64,000 nt of DNA from Nostoc punctiforme NIES-2108 (GTDB taxonomy: Bacteria; Cyanobacteriota; Cyanobacteriia; Cyanobacteriales; Nostocaceae), in NCBI GenBank assembly GCA_003326195.1, contig LXQE01000029.1:107171-171170 (forward strand), read 5' to 3'. The stretch's first letter is position 1; the number at the start of each line of letters is the position of its first letter. Position numbers and translations under genes: made by a program. The notes beneath the pieces are model-generated. The model saw nothing but the letters and a program-made list of their open reading frames with translations, did no database searches and had not been told where the DNA came from. Of this stretch, positions 26,554 through 35,308 are shown in pieces.

Positions 26554-27222
26554 GTGAAACTTAATTTATTTAAAAACTTTGACTCCCGACCCCGACTAAT
26601 TGTTGCTATCGGAATCGCTGTATTAGTTTCAGTTATCCTACCGCATTCTCTGCACTTACCTACTCGCATTCTCTGCGCTTGGAACTCCGGTATTGACTTT
26701 TTTTTAGCCATAACGTGGTGGAAAATGATTGAGGCTAACCCAGAAAAAATTCGCCGTTATGCTGAGAGTGAATATGAAGGGCATTTGGCTATATTCATGT
26801 TAGTGATTGCTGCGGCTTGTGCTAGTGTTTTAGCCATTGGGTTTTTACTAACTGATAAAAAAGGATTGTCAACAATTCTGCTTACCCTACACGTCATACT
26901 TTCAATTATGACTATTGTCGGTTCCTGGTTACTAGTGCATACGATGTTTGCAGTACAATATGCACACAGCTATTACAAATATATTAATCGTAATCATAGT
27001 GAAGAAATCATCGGAGGTTTAGATTTTCCTCATAACGACTATCCAGACTACTGGGAATTTTTATATTATTCTTTTGTAATTGGCATGACTAGTCAAGTTT
27101 CAGATGTGCAAACAACATCACCCGATATGAGGCGCTTGACTCTGTTGCATGGCATATTATCCTTCTTTTTCAATACTACCATTGTAGCTATGAGTATTAA
27201 TATTATTGCATCGCTGATTTAA
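26554..27222 (+). CDS. DUF1345 membrane protein
   Basis: 222 residues starting at GTG, with about five membrane helices. The DUF1345 hallmark is the C-terminal DYWEFLYYSFVIGMTSQVSD, then LTLLHGILSFFFNTTIVA. Function is unknown; related proteins resemble ion channels in layout. It is followed 114 bases later by chaB. Confidence 0.9.
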   Translation: MKLNLFKNFDSRPRLIVAIGIAVLVSVILPHSLHLPTRILCAWNSGIDFFLAITWWKMIEANPEKIRRYAESEYEGHLAIFMLVIAAACASVLAIGFLLTDKKGLSTILLTLHVILSIMTIVGSWLLVHTMFAVQYAHSYYKYINRNHSEEIIGGLDFPHNDYPDYWEFLYYSFVIGMTSQVSDVQTTSPDMRRLTLLHGILSFFFNTTIVAMSINIIASLI

Positions 27223-27336
27223 AAATTGCTTGACTCAATCATAAGTATGATTATTTGATTCTCTACTTAAAGAAAGAGGAAATTTGACTGCCAGTTTTTT
27301 AGCATAAGCTTAAGTTGAAATAATTGGAGTGTATTT

Positions 27337-27582
27337 ATGCCTTATAACAAAATAGATGAATTATCTGAAGACATCAAAGAGCAACTGCCTGAACATGCAC
27401 AACAGATTTTCGTTGCGGCATTTAATGCTGCTCAAAGTGATGGTTTGAGTGAAGATGGCGCGCGTGATATTGCTTGGAATAGTGTAAAAAATGAATACGA
27501 GCCAGGCAATGATGGCAAATGGCAGAGAAAGCCTGAAGATACTGCGATACATCATAAAGCTGTTGTATCTGGTGGTAACTAA
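27337..27582 (+). CDS. chaB: ChaB family protein
   Basis: 81 residues with the ChaB domain: KEQLPEHAQQIFVAAFNAA and DIAWNSVKNEYE. ChaB was named as a cation transport regulator in E. coli, a role that is weakly supported. In cyanobacteria the domain is usually a free-standing small protein. A good terminator follows about 56 bases downstream. Confidence 0.9.
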   Translation: MPYNKIDELSEDIKEQLPEHAQQIFVAAFNAAQSDGLSEDGARDIAWNSVKNEYEPGNDGKWQRKPEDTAIHHKAVVSGGN

Positions 27583-27638
27583 GTAAATCTCATCTGTGGC
27601 TAACTATCTGACTGATCTCAAGGTTCTTATAAGGGTTT

Positions 27639-27686
27639 AAGGGGAATTTCATTCTTAGAAAGCAAAGATAAAATTTCCCTTTTTTT
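27639..27686 (+). terminator. Terminator after chaB
   Basis: AAGGGGAATTT pairs with AAATTTCCCTT (one G-T pair) with a 21-base loop and then a run of seven T. Confidence 0.75.
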
Positions 27687-27866
27687 ACAAATTATGTCAG
27701 ATATCGTAAATAATAATTTTTAGTCTTTCCCTCGTGTTTATTATAAATGCGATATAGCGATCGCTAGTTTTTTCAGAATTTTCCTGGTTCACCTTTTGTC
27801 TTGCTTGTCAATGCGTAAGTTCTAATTCATAAGACTTTTGGGTATAAGGGAAATCAAGATAAAGGT

Positions 27867-27944
27867 TCCTTTGGGAAAAGCAGCACGGGCGACACGAACT
27901 GTTTCCTCTGGCACAGGACTGGTGGGTTGCGGTTTCAGTGATAT
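27867..27944 (-). pseudogene. Remnant of an IS1182-like transposase N-terminus
   Basis: The minus strand reads SLKPQPTSPVPEETVRVA and then RAAFPKG, which matches the start of a common transposase family (SLRPQPxxPVPExTxRVAxAAFPKGN). The expected initiator has become ATA, and similarity stops after about 26 residues. It is a short decayed fragment. Confidence 0.6.
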
Positions 27945-28429
27945 ATCCCTAACTCTCCTGGCTATATATAGACTGCGAATTTTAGGTGACACTCTACAGG
28001 ATTCCTGTCTACTTTTGAATTCGCCAACAGCATCCACTGCTCATTTTATTTCTGATCTGTCCGGAAATTGCTTTTAACTGGTTGAAGAAAGGATTAGCTC
28101 TATCAATTCCCTTATGCTTTTGAACCCAACCAAGTTGTGAAAAACTTGTCTTGTAAGCCTTACATCTTTATTTTCTTTCAAACGCTTACATGATAATGGG
28201 TTCAAAAAACCAAAATTTGGTTTGGCATAAAAAGAACAATAGAACCATCAGTTTTAGCAACTTGGGGATTTAAAGGGTACAGTATGAACAACGAAAGAGA
28301 AAATCGCGGTAGTGGCAGAGTTTGTCTCAAAGGTTAATGTATTGTATCAGTTCTGGACTGTGCAACCATTCCAGAGTGTTTTAGTGTGTACTTTTAATTT
28401 TTATTGAGTCATTTATTCTTTGGAAGTCT
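27945..28429. other. Intergenic region in a decayed zone
   Basis: No intact gene is seen between the IS remnant and the broken TPR gene. A 17-codon frame with a start near 28284 (MNNERENRGS) is too short to support. The sequence is AT-rich. Confidence 0.4.
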
Positions 28430-29240
28430 CTAAGTTGAAGGAATAGATGAGATTCTAGCAAGAAGATTTTCAAGATTATTACGACATATAACAGTATTAG
28501 GATGATTCATTCCTAGACGACTTTCCCATATTTTTAAAGCTTGGATAAATAAAGGTTTCGCTTCTGTGTACCTTCCTTCTAAATTGTAAAGTTCAGCCAA
28601 GTTGTTAAGACTAGTGGCAACACAGGGATGTTCATCTCCCAACAAGTTTTTATCTAGTATCAAGTGCTTTTATACAAAAAGGTTCAGCTTTGTCATAGCA
28701 CCCCATCTGTTTATACATCTTACCTAAAGCGTAAATTGTATCTGTTAAAAGAGGGTGATCCTTTGGTAGCGAACGTTGCTTAATTTCCATGACTCGTAGA
28801 AATGATATTTCTGCTTCGCCATAGCGTTTTTGAGCGGAGTAAATTAATGCTAAATTGTGCAAATCTGTTGCAAAATCTGGATTCTCTTCTCCTAAAAAGT
28901 GCTTATCTATTTTTACTGCTTGTAAGGAAAATTTTTCGGCTTCATTGTAATGCCCTTGATGATAGTAAAGTAATGCTAGGTTATTCAGTGTCATTGCCAC
29001 TTTAGGATGTTCTTCTCCCAATATGCGTTTTCTCTTCTCCAAGACTTTTAGATACAAAGGTTCAGCTTCCATATACTTTCCTAATGAATCATAAAGCAAT
29101 GCTAGGTTATTGAGTGTTATTGCGATATAAGGATGTTCTTCTTGCAATAAGCGTTTTCTCATCTCCAAGGCTTTTAGATACAAAGGTTCAGCTTCTGTGT
29201 ACCTTCCTAATGAATTGTAGAGCAATGCTAGATTGCGCAT
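28430..29240 (-). pseudogene. Kinesin-light-chain-like TPR protein, truncated and frameshifted
   Basis: At least six 42-residue tetratricopeptide repeats of the kinesin light chain type (NLALLYxxxGRYxEAEPLYxxAL) are readable. The frame shifts near 28655-28663: the upstream frame ends KALDTR, and the rest (ILDKNLLGDEHP) continues in another frame to 28430. The 5' end is lost at 29240, where the frame begins abruptly inside a repeat and IS66-like sequence starts. Intact relatives in Nostoc often carry an N-terminal NB-ARC or CHAT domain; none remains here. Confidence 0.85.
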
Positions 29241-29783
29241 TTGAAACGAGAATTTATCAAAATCTCAGAGCGTCCCGGAGTTTCGGCAGAATTAGGAACG
29301 GCTCTGGTAAAGCAACAGGAGAAATTATTTGAGTTATGGCATCGAGTCAGAGATGGAACTTTGAAGCGTTGTGAATTTCAACTTTTAGTCGAACCAATTC
29401 GTAACTCCATCAAGTCCTCTCTACAAGAGGCTGCTGACTATGAAATTGGTTTCAAAGAAAAGACTCCACTGGCTAAAACTGTTCGCACTTGCCGCCAAAT
29501 ACTGAAGCTTGAACCTGCTTTATGGTTATTTGTGATGCTTGATGGAGTTGAACCAACCAATAATGCTGCTGAAAGAGCAATTCGTCCTGCCGTAATCTGG
29601 AGACGTACCAGTTTTGGTTCTCAAACCCAGGCTGGTAGCCATTTTGTGCAAAGGATGTTAACTGTTGTGACTACTCTCAAGTCTCAGCGTCGAAATGTCT
29701 TGGAATTTTTGACTCAAGCCATTAGTGCTAAACGCCAGGATCAACCAACTCCTTCTTTACTTCCACAAGTTCCTGCCGAGTAA
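29241..29783 (+). pseudogene. IS66-family transposase, C-terminal fragment
   Basis: 180 codons matching the end of IS66 TnpC: GVSAELGTALVKQQEKLFELW, then VEPTNNAAERAIRP (with the catalytic Glu region), WRRTSFGSQTQAGSHF and the C-terminal helix. The N-terminal two thirds are missing: the frame begins at the exact boundary with the truncated TPR gene. No partner orfs (tnpA, tnpB) or clear ends are visible. Confidence 0.85.
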
Positions 29784-30061
29784 AGTTGCTGCTCAATTAT
29801 GCTGCTTAAAACCCACGAATTTATACAGTTTGATTTCCCAAATTGAATCAGTCTGCTGTCTGCTTCTTTTGAACTCTAACTCTTTGATGTCAATGGGTTT
29901 TACTTTCTTGTAATTTGCGATCGCCCCGTGGTCGATTACGAATTTTGTTGATTTTGTACTCTTGAATGTAAACTTTTGAATCTTCTCAAGTTTTAAAATT
30001 ATTTTTACTAAATATATTGATTTAAATTATGACTATGGTAAAAACGAGCGTGGCGATCGCA
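29784..30061. other. Intergenic, AT-rich
   Basis: Possible right flank of the IS66 remnant. No inverted repeat end could be identified and no gene is supported. Confidence 0.4.
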
Positions 30062-30244
30062 CTAGCAGTTAATGGCTCCATATACTAACTCTTCTGGTGA
30101 TAAATATTGTGTTTCAATTAATAGCACATGGTTTCTGTTGCATCCACAATCAAGGGGATTAAAAATGAATACAGCATCAGGGTTTAGTTGATTTTGAATG
30201 ATTGGTTTATTTCCGCCGTGTTGTACTAGTACTAGCTGAAACCG
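30062..30244 (-). pseudogene. Orphan C-terminal gene fragment
   Basis: The minus strand holds a 60-codon open stretch without a start codon, reading QHGGNKPIIQNQLNPDAVFI, then NPLDCGCNRNHVLLIETQYL to a TAG stop. Amino-acid usage looks protein-like. I do not recognise the parent family. Confidence 0.3.
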
Positions 30245-30388
30245 CTACTTTTATCTTCGATTTCAAAAGTTTGTGGTTGATTGACTTTTTTAATTGATTA
30301 ATTATGTCCTAGTGTCACAGACTCGATGGCAAGATTGATGGTAGTTTATTTTTGCACAAACTCCTTTATCCCAATCGCAATACAAGCT

Positions 30389-31027
30389 ATGACACTCAAT
30401 TTATATTTACTGCGACATGGAGAAACTACTTTTAGTCAAAGTGGTAATTTCTGCGGTGAAACTGATGCGGAGTTGACAACAGAGGGGATGCAGATGGCAT
30501 CCGGTTTTGCCGATGTTTATCAAAATTTGAAGTGGGAGGCTGTTTATGTTAGCCCGATGAAGCGCACAATTGCAACTGCCAAGCCATTTTGTGATGCTAT
30601 TGGTATGGATATGCAGTTGCGTGACGGACTTAGAGAAGGTAGTTACGGCGAATGGGAAAGGAAGAGTAAATCATTTGCTCAAGAGAATTACGCAGAAAAC
30701 TATGTAAAATGGTTGACAGAACCCGCTTGGAATGCACCACTAGGTGGAGAAACTGCGGTAGATATTGCTAACCGTTCTATGCCTGTAATTGCTGAAATTC
30801 AAGAAAAATACCCCCAAGGCAATGTTTTAGTAGTTTCCCATAAAGCCACGATTCGGATTATGCTTTGCAGTTTACTGGGAATTGATTTGGGACGCTATCG
30901 CTATCGGGTGAATATTTTGGTCGCGTCGGTAAGTATGGTTAAATTTGACGTTAATGGCCCTTTGTTAGAAATATTAGGCGATCGCCATCATATACCCGAT
31001 GGTATTCGCTCTCGTCCGGGAACATAA
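30389..31027 (+). CDS. Histidine phosphatase (phosphoglycerate mutase-like) protein
   Basis: From ATG 30389, 212 residues. The catalytic motif LRHGETTFSQSGNFCG begins at residue 7 (RHG), followed by VYVSPMKRTIATA, LREGSYGEWE (proton-donor Glu) and VVSHKATIRIM with the second catalytic His. It belongs to the cofactor-dependent phosphoglycerate mutase superfamily, whose small members are usually broad phosphatases (for example CobC or sugar phosphatases). It is one of the few intact genes in the decayed 27-35 kb zone. Confidence 0.9.
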   Translation: MTLNLYLLRHGETTFSQSGNFCGETDAELTTEGMQMASGFADVYQNLKWEAVYVSPMKRTIATAKPFCDAIGMDMQLRDGLREGSYGEWERKSKSFAQENYAENYVKWLTEPAWNAPLGGETAVDIANRSMPVIAEIQEKYPQGNVLVVSHKATIRIMLCSLLGIDLGRYRYRVNILVASVSMVKFDVNGPLLEILGDRHHIPDGIRSRPGT

Positions 31028-31090
31028 TAGTCCCTTAAACAAAAAAGCTCTGCACTCTTACTGCCTTAAATAACAACTAACTTTTCTTTG

Positions 31091-31122
31091 ACCGACTTCT
31101 GAATTTTAAGGAGTCGGTTTTT
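31091..31122 (+). terminator. Terminator after the histidine phosphatase gene
   Basis: ACCGACT pairs with AGTCGGT, extended by two weaker pairs, and is followed by TTTTT. Confidence 0.75.
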
Positions 31123-31481
31123 CCTTTGATTTATCCTCGCATTTGACAAGATGATTGTGGGCGGAGATGTCGGGAAATATAGCTATCTCGAAATCAGGGT
31201 TAAAGAGCTACACAGCAAGGGTTTTTGGCGTATTACATTGGTAATAAAGTTCTCCAAAAAAGGTTATTTTTTGGCGATCGCAGGGACAATGTTTTCCCTA
31301 ATGCGATCGCACTGCTTCCTACAAAACCAAAAACCCTATAGCACATCAGAGACTATGGGGTTGATTGGTGATGACTGGGGAACAGGTAAGTGGTTATACC
31401 AATTCACGAAATTACTGATACAAATCACTTCCTCTGCTTCCTCTGCTTGCCCGTCTGTATCATTTTTAAAGTGAAATGGTA
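31123..31481. other. Intergenic, no supported gene
   Basis: The stretch contains two GCGATCGC sites and low-complexity CT-rich DNA near 31428-31450. A reading frame from 31151 has no coding character. Confidence 0.45.
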
Positions 31482-31655
31482 TTAGTCCCGATCTTCGGAA
31501 TTCTTCATCAACTCGCGTAGGCAGCGTATATTTTCTCGCTTTACCGTTAAGAGCGTGGGTTGACTGGCACTGTTTTCTAGCAAGTGTCTCAAGTCATCCT
31601 TAGCATTCTTTTTGGCGACACTTATTGCTATGAAAAGATTTTTTAAAGTTTTGTA
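31482..31655 (-). pseudogene. Orphan C-terminal gene fragment
   Basis: A 57-codon open stretch on the minus strand reads VAKKNAKDDLRHLLENSASQ, then LLTVKRENIRCLRELM, and ends KNSEDRD-stop. It looks like a real helical protein C-terminus, but the 5' part is missing or out of frame and there is no ATG near its beginning. The family is unknown. Confidence 0.3.
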
Positions 31656-31735
31656 TTATCTTTGAAATTATCTCGTATTTATTGATTTTAATTTACTCAA
31701 GGCAAGGTATAACTCAATCAAAAAGGAAGTCTGAA

Positions 31736-32194
31736 ATGGTTAATAGTTTGACTGCTCGTCAAATTAGAAGGACAACAAACCGTTTTGTTATTGGTACTGC
31801 TGCAATGTCTATTGCTTGTAGCAGCATTGCTTTGATTTCAGCAACTGCTGATGCTGCTACTCGTGAGTATTCATGTCGTGCTGGAGGTTTTACAGGCACA
31901 ATTCGAGTCGATTACAATCAAGGCATCGGAAGAAATGCAAGCTCAATAATAGAAGTCTCTTATAAAATTAACAAGGGAAGTAATAAAGGCGGAAATAAAG
32001 CAAATGTTACTTATAGTGACGGTGGAACCCTCCCCATAAAAAGGTTCAATACCGGAGACGCAGGCATCCAAAACAATCAATGGAATTACTTGGGTGGTAG
32101 CTATACACGAGGTTATGGAAGCGTTGCTGCTAGGTTTATTTTTGATAAAAGCAGGGCTTCTGACCCTAGTTGTAGAGTGAATATCACATTTTAA
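31736..32194 (+). CDS. Small secreted protein, unknown
   Basis: From ATG 31736 (AAGGAAG six bases before) the product has 152 residues. A long signal peptide with a twin-Arg-like start (RQIRRTTNR) and a hydrophobic core ends with ATADA-A at about residue 41. The mature domain of about 110 residues is Gly/Asn/Ser-rich with two Cys (one near each end), probably a small beta protein in the periplasm or outside the cell. I do not know the family. Confidence 0.7.
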   Translation: MVNSLTARQIRRTTNRFVIGTAAMSIACSSIALISATADAATREYSCRAGGFTGTIRVDYNQGIGRNASSIIEVSYKINKGSNKGGNKANVTYSDGGTLPIKRFNTGDAGIQNNQWNYLGGSYTRGYGSVAARFIFDKSRASDPSCRVNITF

Positions 32195-32261
32195 GGCAAA
32201 GATTCTGCGTATTGATTTATAAAAGGCTCTAAAAGCATAGAAAACATTAGTTTTCAGCTAA

Positions 32262-32366
32262 ACTTTTGGAAAAAATGCTGAATTAGAACAAGTTGACATT
32301 GACACCGTGCTAGCCAAACAAATTGAAAAGTCTCAACGCAACCAACGACTCATCAAGAATAATTAA
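32262..32366 (+). pseudogene. Orphan C-terminal gene fragment
   Basis: A 34-codon open stretch reads NAELEQVDIDTVLAKQIEKS and ends QRNQRLIKNN-stop just before a strong terminator. There is no start codon in frame. The terminator right after it argues that this is the tail of a once larger gene. Confidence 0.35.
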
Positions 32367-32375
32367 CCAAGCCTT

Positions 32376-32409
32376 AAAAACCTCACATCTTAAAGGTGTG
32401 AGGTTTTTT
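32376..32409 (+). terminator. Rho-independent terminator
   Basis: AAAAACCTCACA pairs exactly with TGTGAGGTTTTT around a 9-base loop and continues into T. It follows the orphan fragment and may now serve the secreted protein gene at 31736. Confidence 0.85.
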
Positions 32410-32582
32410 GTTTGATTTCATCCATATAAGTAAGCGTATAGAATTAATTACAGTCATTGCGTTCGCGGAGCGTCTCGTAGAGAAGCAATCCCGGCTAACG
32501 AGACACAAACAAGATCGGCAACTGCGCCCAAGAGCGCGCATGGCTGCAAGGTGGATGAACATCACTATGAACATCACTATAC

Positions 32583-32633
32583 TAAAGCCACGCATCGAAG
32601 CGGGGCGCGGTTCGCTGCATCGCCTGGTTAGAC
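32583..32633 (-). other. attC-like imperfect hairpin downstream of the hydrolase gene
   Basis: Read on the minus strand the element starts GTCTAAC (fits RYYYAAC), then pairs imperfectly: CTAA-CCA with TGG-CT-TTAG, and GCAGCGAA with TTCGATGC (one mismatch). It lies about 50 bases after the hydrolase stop, as an attC site does in an integron cassette. The far end lacks a clean GTTRRRY, so this is at best a degenerate site. Confidence 0.25.
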
Positions 32634-32683
32634 GCTTTAGGGCGGCAGTATGGAGACTTTTCTGAGAACCGAGTGGTTTGCGT

Positions 32684-33508
32684 TTACGACTGAATGAATT
32701 CGAGGAGATCGGCATTGATCTGGTCTGCATTTGTCGTCGGCATACCGTGCGGGAAACCCTTGTAGGTTTTCAATACCGCGCCCTTGACCAACTTAGCGCT
32801 CAGTGGGGCGGAGTCGGCATAGGGGACTATCTGGTCATCATCACCGTGCATTACCAAAGTCGGCACAGAGAACTTCTTAAGATCCTCGGTAAAGTCGGTC
32901 TGGGAGAAGGCCACGATGCCATCGTACTGCGCCTTGATACCGCCCATCATGCCCTGGCGCCACCAATTCTCAATCACGCCTTGCAACGCTTTCGCGCCTG
33001 GCCGGTTGTAACCGTAAAAGGGCCCGCTCGGCACATCCCAATAAAATTGCGCCCGGTTGGTGGCAACCTGCGCCTGAAAGTCGTCAAATACCTCTTTAGG
33101 TAGACCGCCGGGATTCGCTGAGGTCTTCACCATCAGTGGTGGCACGGCGCTAATGAGAACAGCCTTGGCGACGCGGCTTTCGCCGTGGCGCGCAATGTAG
33201 CGTGTCACCTCACCGCCGCCAGTCGAGTGTCCAACGTGGATGGCGTTCTTTAAGTCGAGATGCGCGGTAAGCGCAGCGAGGTCATCGGCGTAATGATCCA
33301 TATCGTGTCCGTCGCCACCTTGGCTCGATCGTCCATGCCCTCGTCGATCGTGCGCGATGACGCGATAGCCGTGATTTAAGAAGAACATCATTTGGTTGTC
33401 CCAGTCGTCGGCCGATAGAGGCCAACCATGCGAGAAAACGATGGGCTGACCGCTGCCCCAATCCTTGTAGTAAATCTCTATACCGTCTTTCACTACGATC
33501 GTGTTCAT
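32684..33508 (-). CDS. Alpha/beta hydrolase, non-heme chloroperoxidase-like
   Basis: From ATG 33508 (GGAGAA before it) the product has 274 residues. The catalytic triad fits the cofactor-free haloperoxidase/esterase group: Ser in GHSTGGG (about residue 95), Asp in [10 protein letters not shown] and His in [18 protein letters not shown] near residue 30 forms the oxyanion loop. The gene is clearly richer in G and C than its neighbours, lies among mobile-element debris and has an attC-like hairpin after it, all consistent with recent transfer. The substrate is unknown; real halogenation is unlikely to be the main role. Confidence 0.9.
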   Translation of the reverse strand: MNTIVVKDGIEIYYKDWGSGQPIVFSHGWPLSADDWDNQMMFFLNHGYRVIAHDRRGHGRSSQGGDGHDMDHYADDLAALTAHLDLKNAIHVGHSTGGGEVTRYIARHGESRVAKAVLISAVPPLMVKTSANPGGLPKEVFDDFQAQVATNRAQFYWDVPSGPFYGYNRPGAKALQGVIENWWRQGMMGGIKAQYDGIVAFSQTDFTEDLKKFSVPTLVMHGDDDQIVPYADSAPLSAKLVKGAVLKTYKGFPHGMPTTNADQINADLLEFIQS

Positions 33509-33591
33509 GTGTTTTTCTCCAGTAGGCTGACTCACATTCCGCAGGTAAGTGAAGAGATTGATGGTATTTTTGATAAATGACATCATCAGCA

Positions 33592-33645
33592 TCAGAAATA
33601 AGAGTACAAGATATTGACCACTACGGGATAGTGATAGGCATAATA
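33592..33645 (+). pseudogene. Remnant of a DUF4277 (IS1634-like) transposase N-terminus
   Basis: [18 protein letters not shown] matches the first residues of DUF4277 transposases (xxIxVxDLDHLGIVAGIIDE). The similarity ends after 18 residues and what follows up to 33828 is not transposase-like. It is a short relic adjoining the foreign hydrolase gene. Confidence 0.5.
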
Positions 33646-34391
33646 TTTCAGTGGAAAAAGATAGTATTGAGGTCAGTTATTCAAGAAGAGATGCTCAAAA
33701 GCGGCATGACTTATTCTCGTCAGTCTGCGGCGTGTCCAAATTATCTGTCTTTTGAAAATGCTGAGAAGTTGGCGATGGCGGAAGCGCCCACTGTAGGCGA
33801 TCGCATCCAAGGCGGGAGTGTGGAGTAGTCAGCCAACATTAGAAAAGCCCGATCGGTGATTGATTTTCAGTTTTCCACATCATAAAGGAGTAAGAATTTT
33901 TAGAGTATGGATATGCAGTTTTTGCCGCTACACGAGGAAAATGAACACTTATACTTTATTCCTACTGGAGGATTTCATTGAATTAACTTGCGTGTTCCCA
34001 GTCACTAAGTAATTCGTGTTTTTGTACTATTTTATGGCATTTACGGAAGGGTACTTTAAGAGTACCAATACTCGTACCAGGAAAAGACTGTTTTTTCGTC
34101 TTACTAGATATATTTTCTAGGGTTGTTGAACTCAACTGTTGGGTTTTCATTGGTAAATAAATCTCTGATTAAAACCTGAGCACCAATTTATAACATCAAT
34201 TTGCAAACGGCAAATTTCTGAAGAAAATTGAAGAAGTCAGAATTCAGGAGCGGAGCCGGAGACTCCGAAAGCTCCGGTCAAAATCAAGACGCTATACGCA
34301 GCTTGCTTCTGTGTTCGCGCCGTGTCCCGTACACAATTCAGAATGAATTCTGTTTCGATCAAAAATACATATTTAATTTGTCAAGGAAAGA
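33646..34391. other. Intergenic, no supported gene
   Basis: AT-rich DNA between transposase relics. I see no ORF with coding character. A stretch near 34230-34340 has palindromic GC-rich repeat character. Confidence 0.4.
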
Positions 34392-34403
34392 AGAGAATAG
34401 AAC

Positions 34404-34568
34404 CAGCCCTTTCAAGGTGACTCGTAAAATCTCTGTTTTTCTCTCTGCGCTCTCTGTGCCTCTGCGGTTTAAAAGTAATTTATTTAACCACAGAGACGCA
34501 GAGAACACAGAGTTAAGAGATTAAAGAGGAATTTTTTGAGCAAAATTTTTACTCACCTTGAAAGGGCT
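34404..34568. mobile_element. MITE-like element with 16-bp TIRs and 12-bp target duplication
   Basis: AGCCCTTTCAAGGTGA (34405-34420) is repeated inverted and exact at 34553-34568. Direct repeats AGAGAATAGAAC flank it at 34392-34403 and 34569-34580. One unmatched C (34404) lies on the left. The interior carries an inverted pair of CTCTGTGCCTCTGCGGTT-like sequence. It encodes no protein. Confidence 0.78.
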
Positions 34569-34687
34569 AGAGAATAGAACTTACGCATTGACAAAGACAG
34601 CCAACTGTGGATTCCTCTCGTTACAAGGCTCTGCCTTTGTAATGCTCTTATGGAAGGCTCTGCCTAGGCTGTTGACTCTGTGCCTTA

Positions 34688-35153
34688 GCCTATTGGTGAC
34701 AACTTAAGAAAAAAGTAATGTCAACAGGTGCATCAAGGGAAAAAACGATGGCAAATCCAAGAGTCGGAAACCCAGATCACAAGCGGGATAGAAACATGCC
34801 AGCGCCAGAAAACGAAGTAATCGCCGCGCGGATGGAAGAGCTATTAACACCACTGGTATACAATCAACTGTCCTATTACCAGCAGTTGGGGCTACGCGAC
34901 CGGATTCTGGGTTTACCTCTAATGGTGGCAGCAGTATTAACACTACTGTGGCGACAAGTACCATCGGTGCGCGAGTTACATCGGTTATTAAATCGGGAAG
35001 ACAAATTGATTGTGCAAAGCGACTTGCGTATCGCAACAAGCATTGTCTAACGTTGTTAAATATCAACTCAAATCTCAACAGCGAGACACTTTGGACTTAT
35101 CTCCACACCCCACTTGACATTTTGGCGATCGCTTTAAGTTGTCACCAATAGGC
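34688..35153 (+). mobile_element. Internally deleted IS element (IS4-like transposase remnant)
   Basis: Twenty-base terminal inverted repeats GCCTATTGGTGACAACTTAA lie at 34688-34707 and 35134-35153. Between them, 34718-35032 encodes a transposase N-terminus (MPAPENEVIAARMEELLTP, LGLRDRILGLPLMVAAVLTL). The frame then breaks, and the DNA near 35053-35119 reads a likely C-terminus (KYQLKSQQRDTLDLSPHPT-stop). The middle of the gene, including the catalytic core, is gone. It cannot move by itself but keeps both ends. Confidence 0.8.
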
Positions 35154-35308
35154 ACAGCCTGGGAACTAGACAATATGTAAAAGCTGGTTCTAGGCTGGCT
35201 TTCACGTTAAGTTGACACCAATGAAGGCCTTGCGCCCCTAAAATAGGATATTTTTTTAACTGCAAGTCCCTTAGCTATGGCTTATTTATAATTCTATCTT
35301 CTCATCTT

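Noticed and set aside
27822..28077. Two opposing 70-80 codon frames as genes
   Set aside because: The minus frame contains a 26-residue transposase relic; the rest on both strands lacks coding character.
29725..29913. 62-codon plus-strand frame after the IS66 fragment
   Set aside because: It is a shadow of the transposase end running into AT-rich DNA without a start signal.
31151..31474. 107-codon frame on plus
   Set aside because: Composition is not protein-like; it includes GCGATCGC sites and CT-rich low-complexity DNA.
32383..33103. Long frames antisense to the hydrolase 3' region
   Set aside because: High G+C of the hydrolase gene opens the other frames; only the minus frame has the hydrolase motifs.
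32684..33508. True haloperoxidase for secondary metabolism
   Set aside because: Cofactor-free chloroperoxidase homologues are mostly esterases or perhydrolases; sequence alone does not support halogenation.
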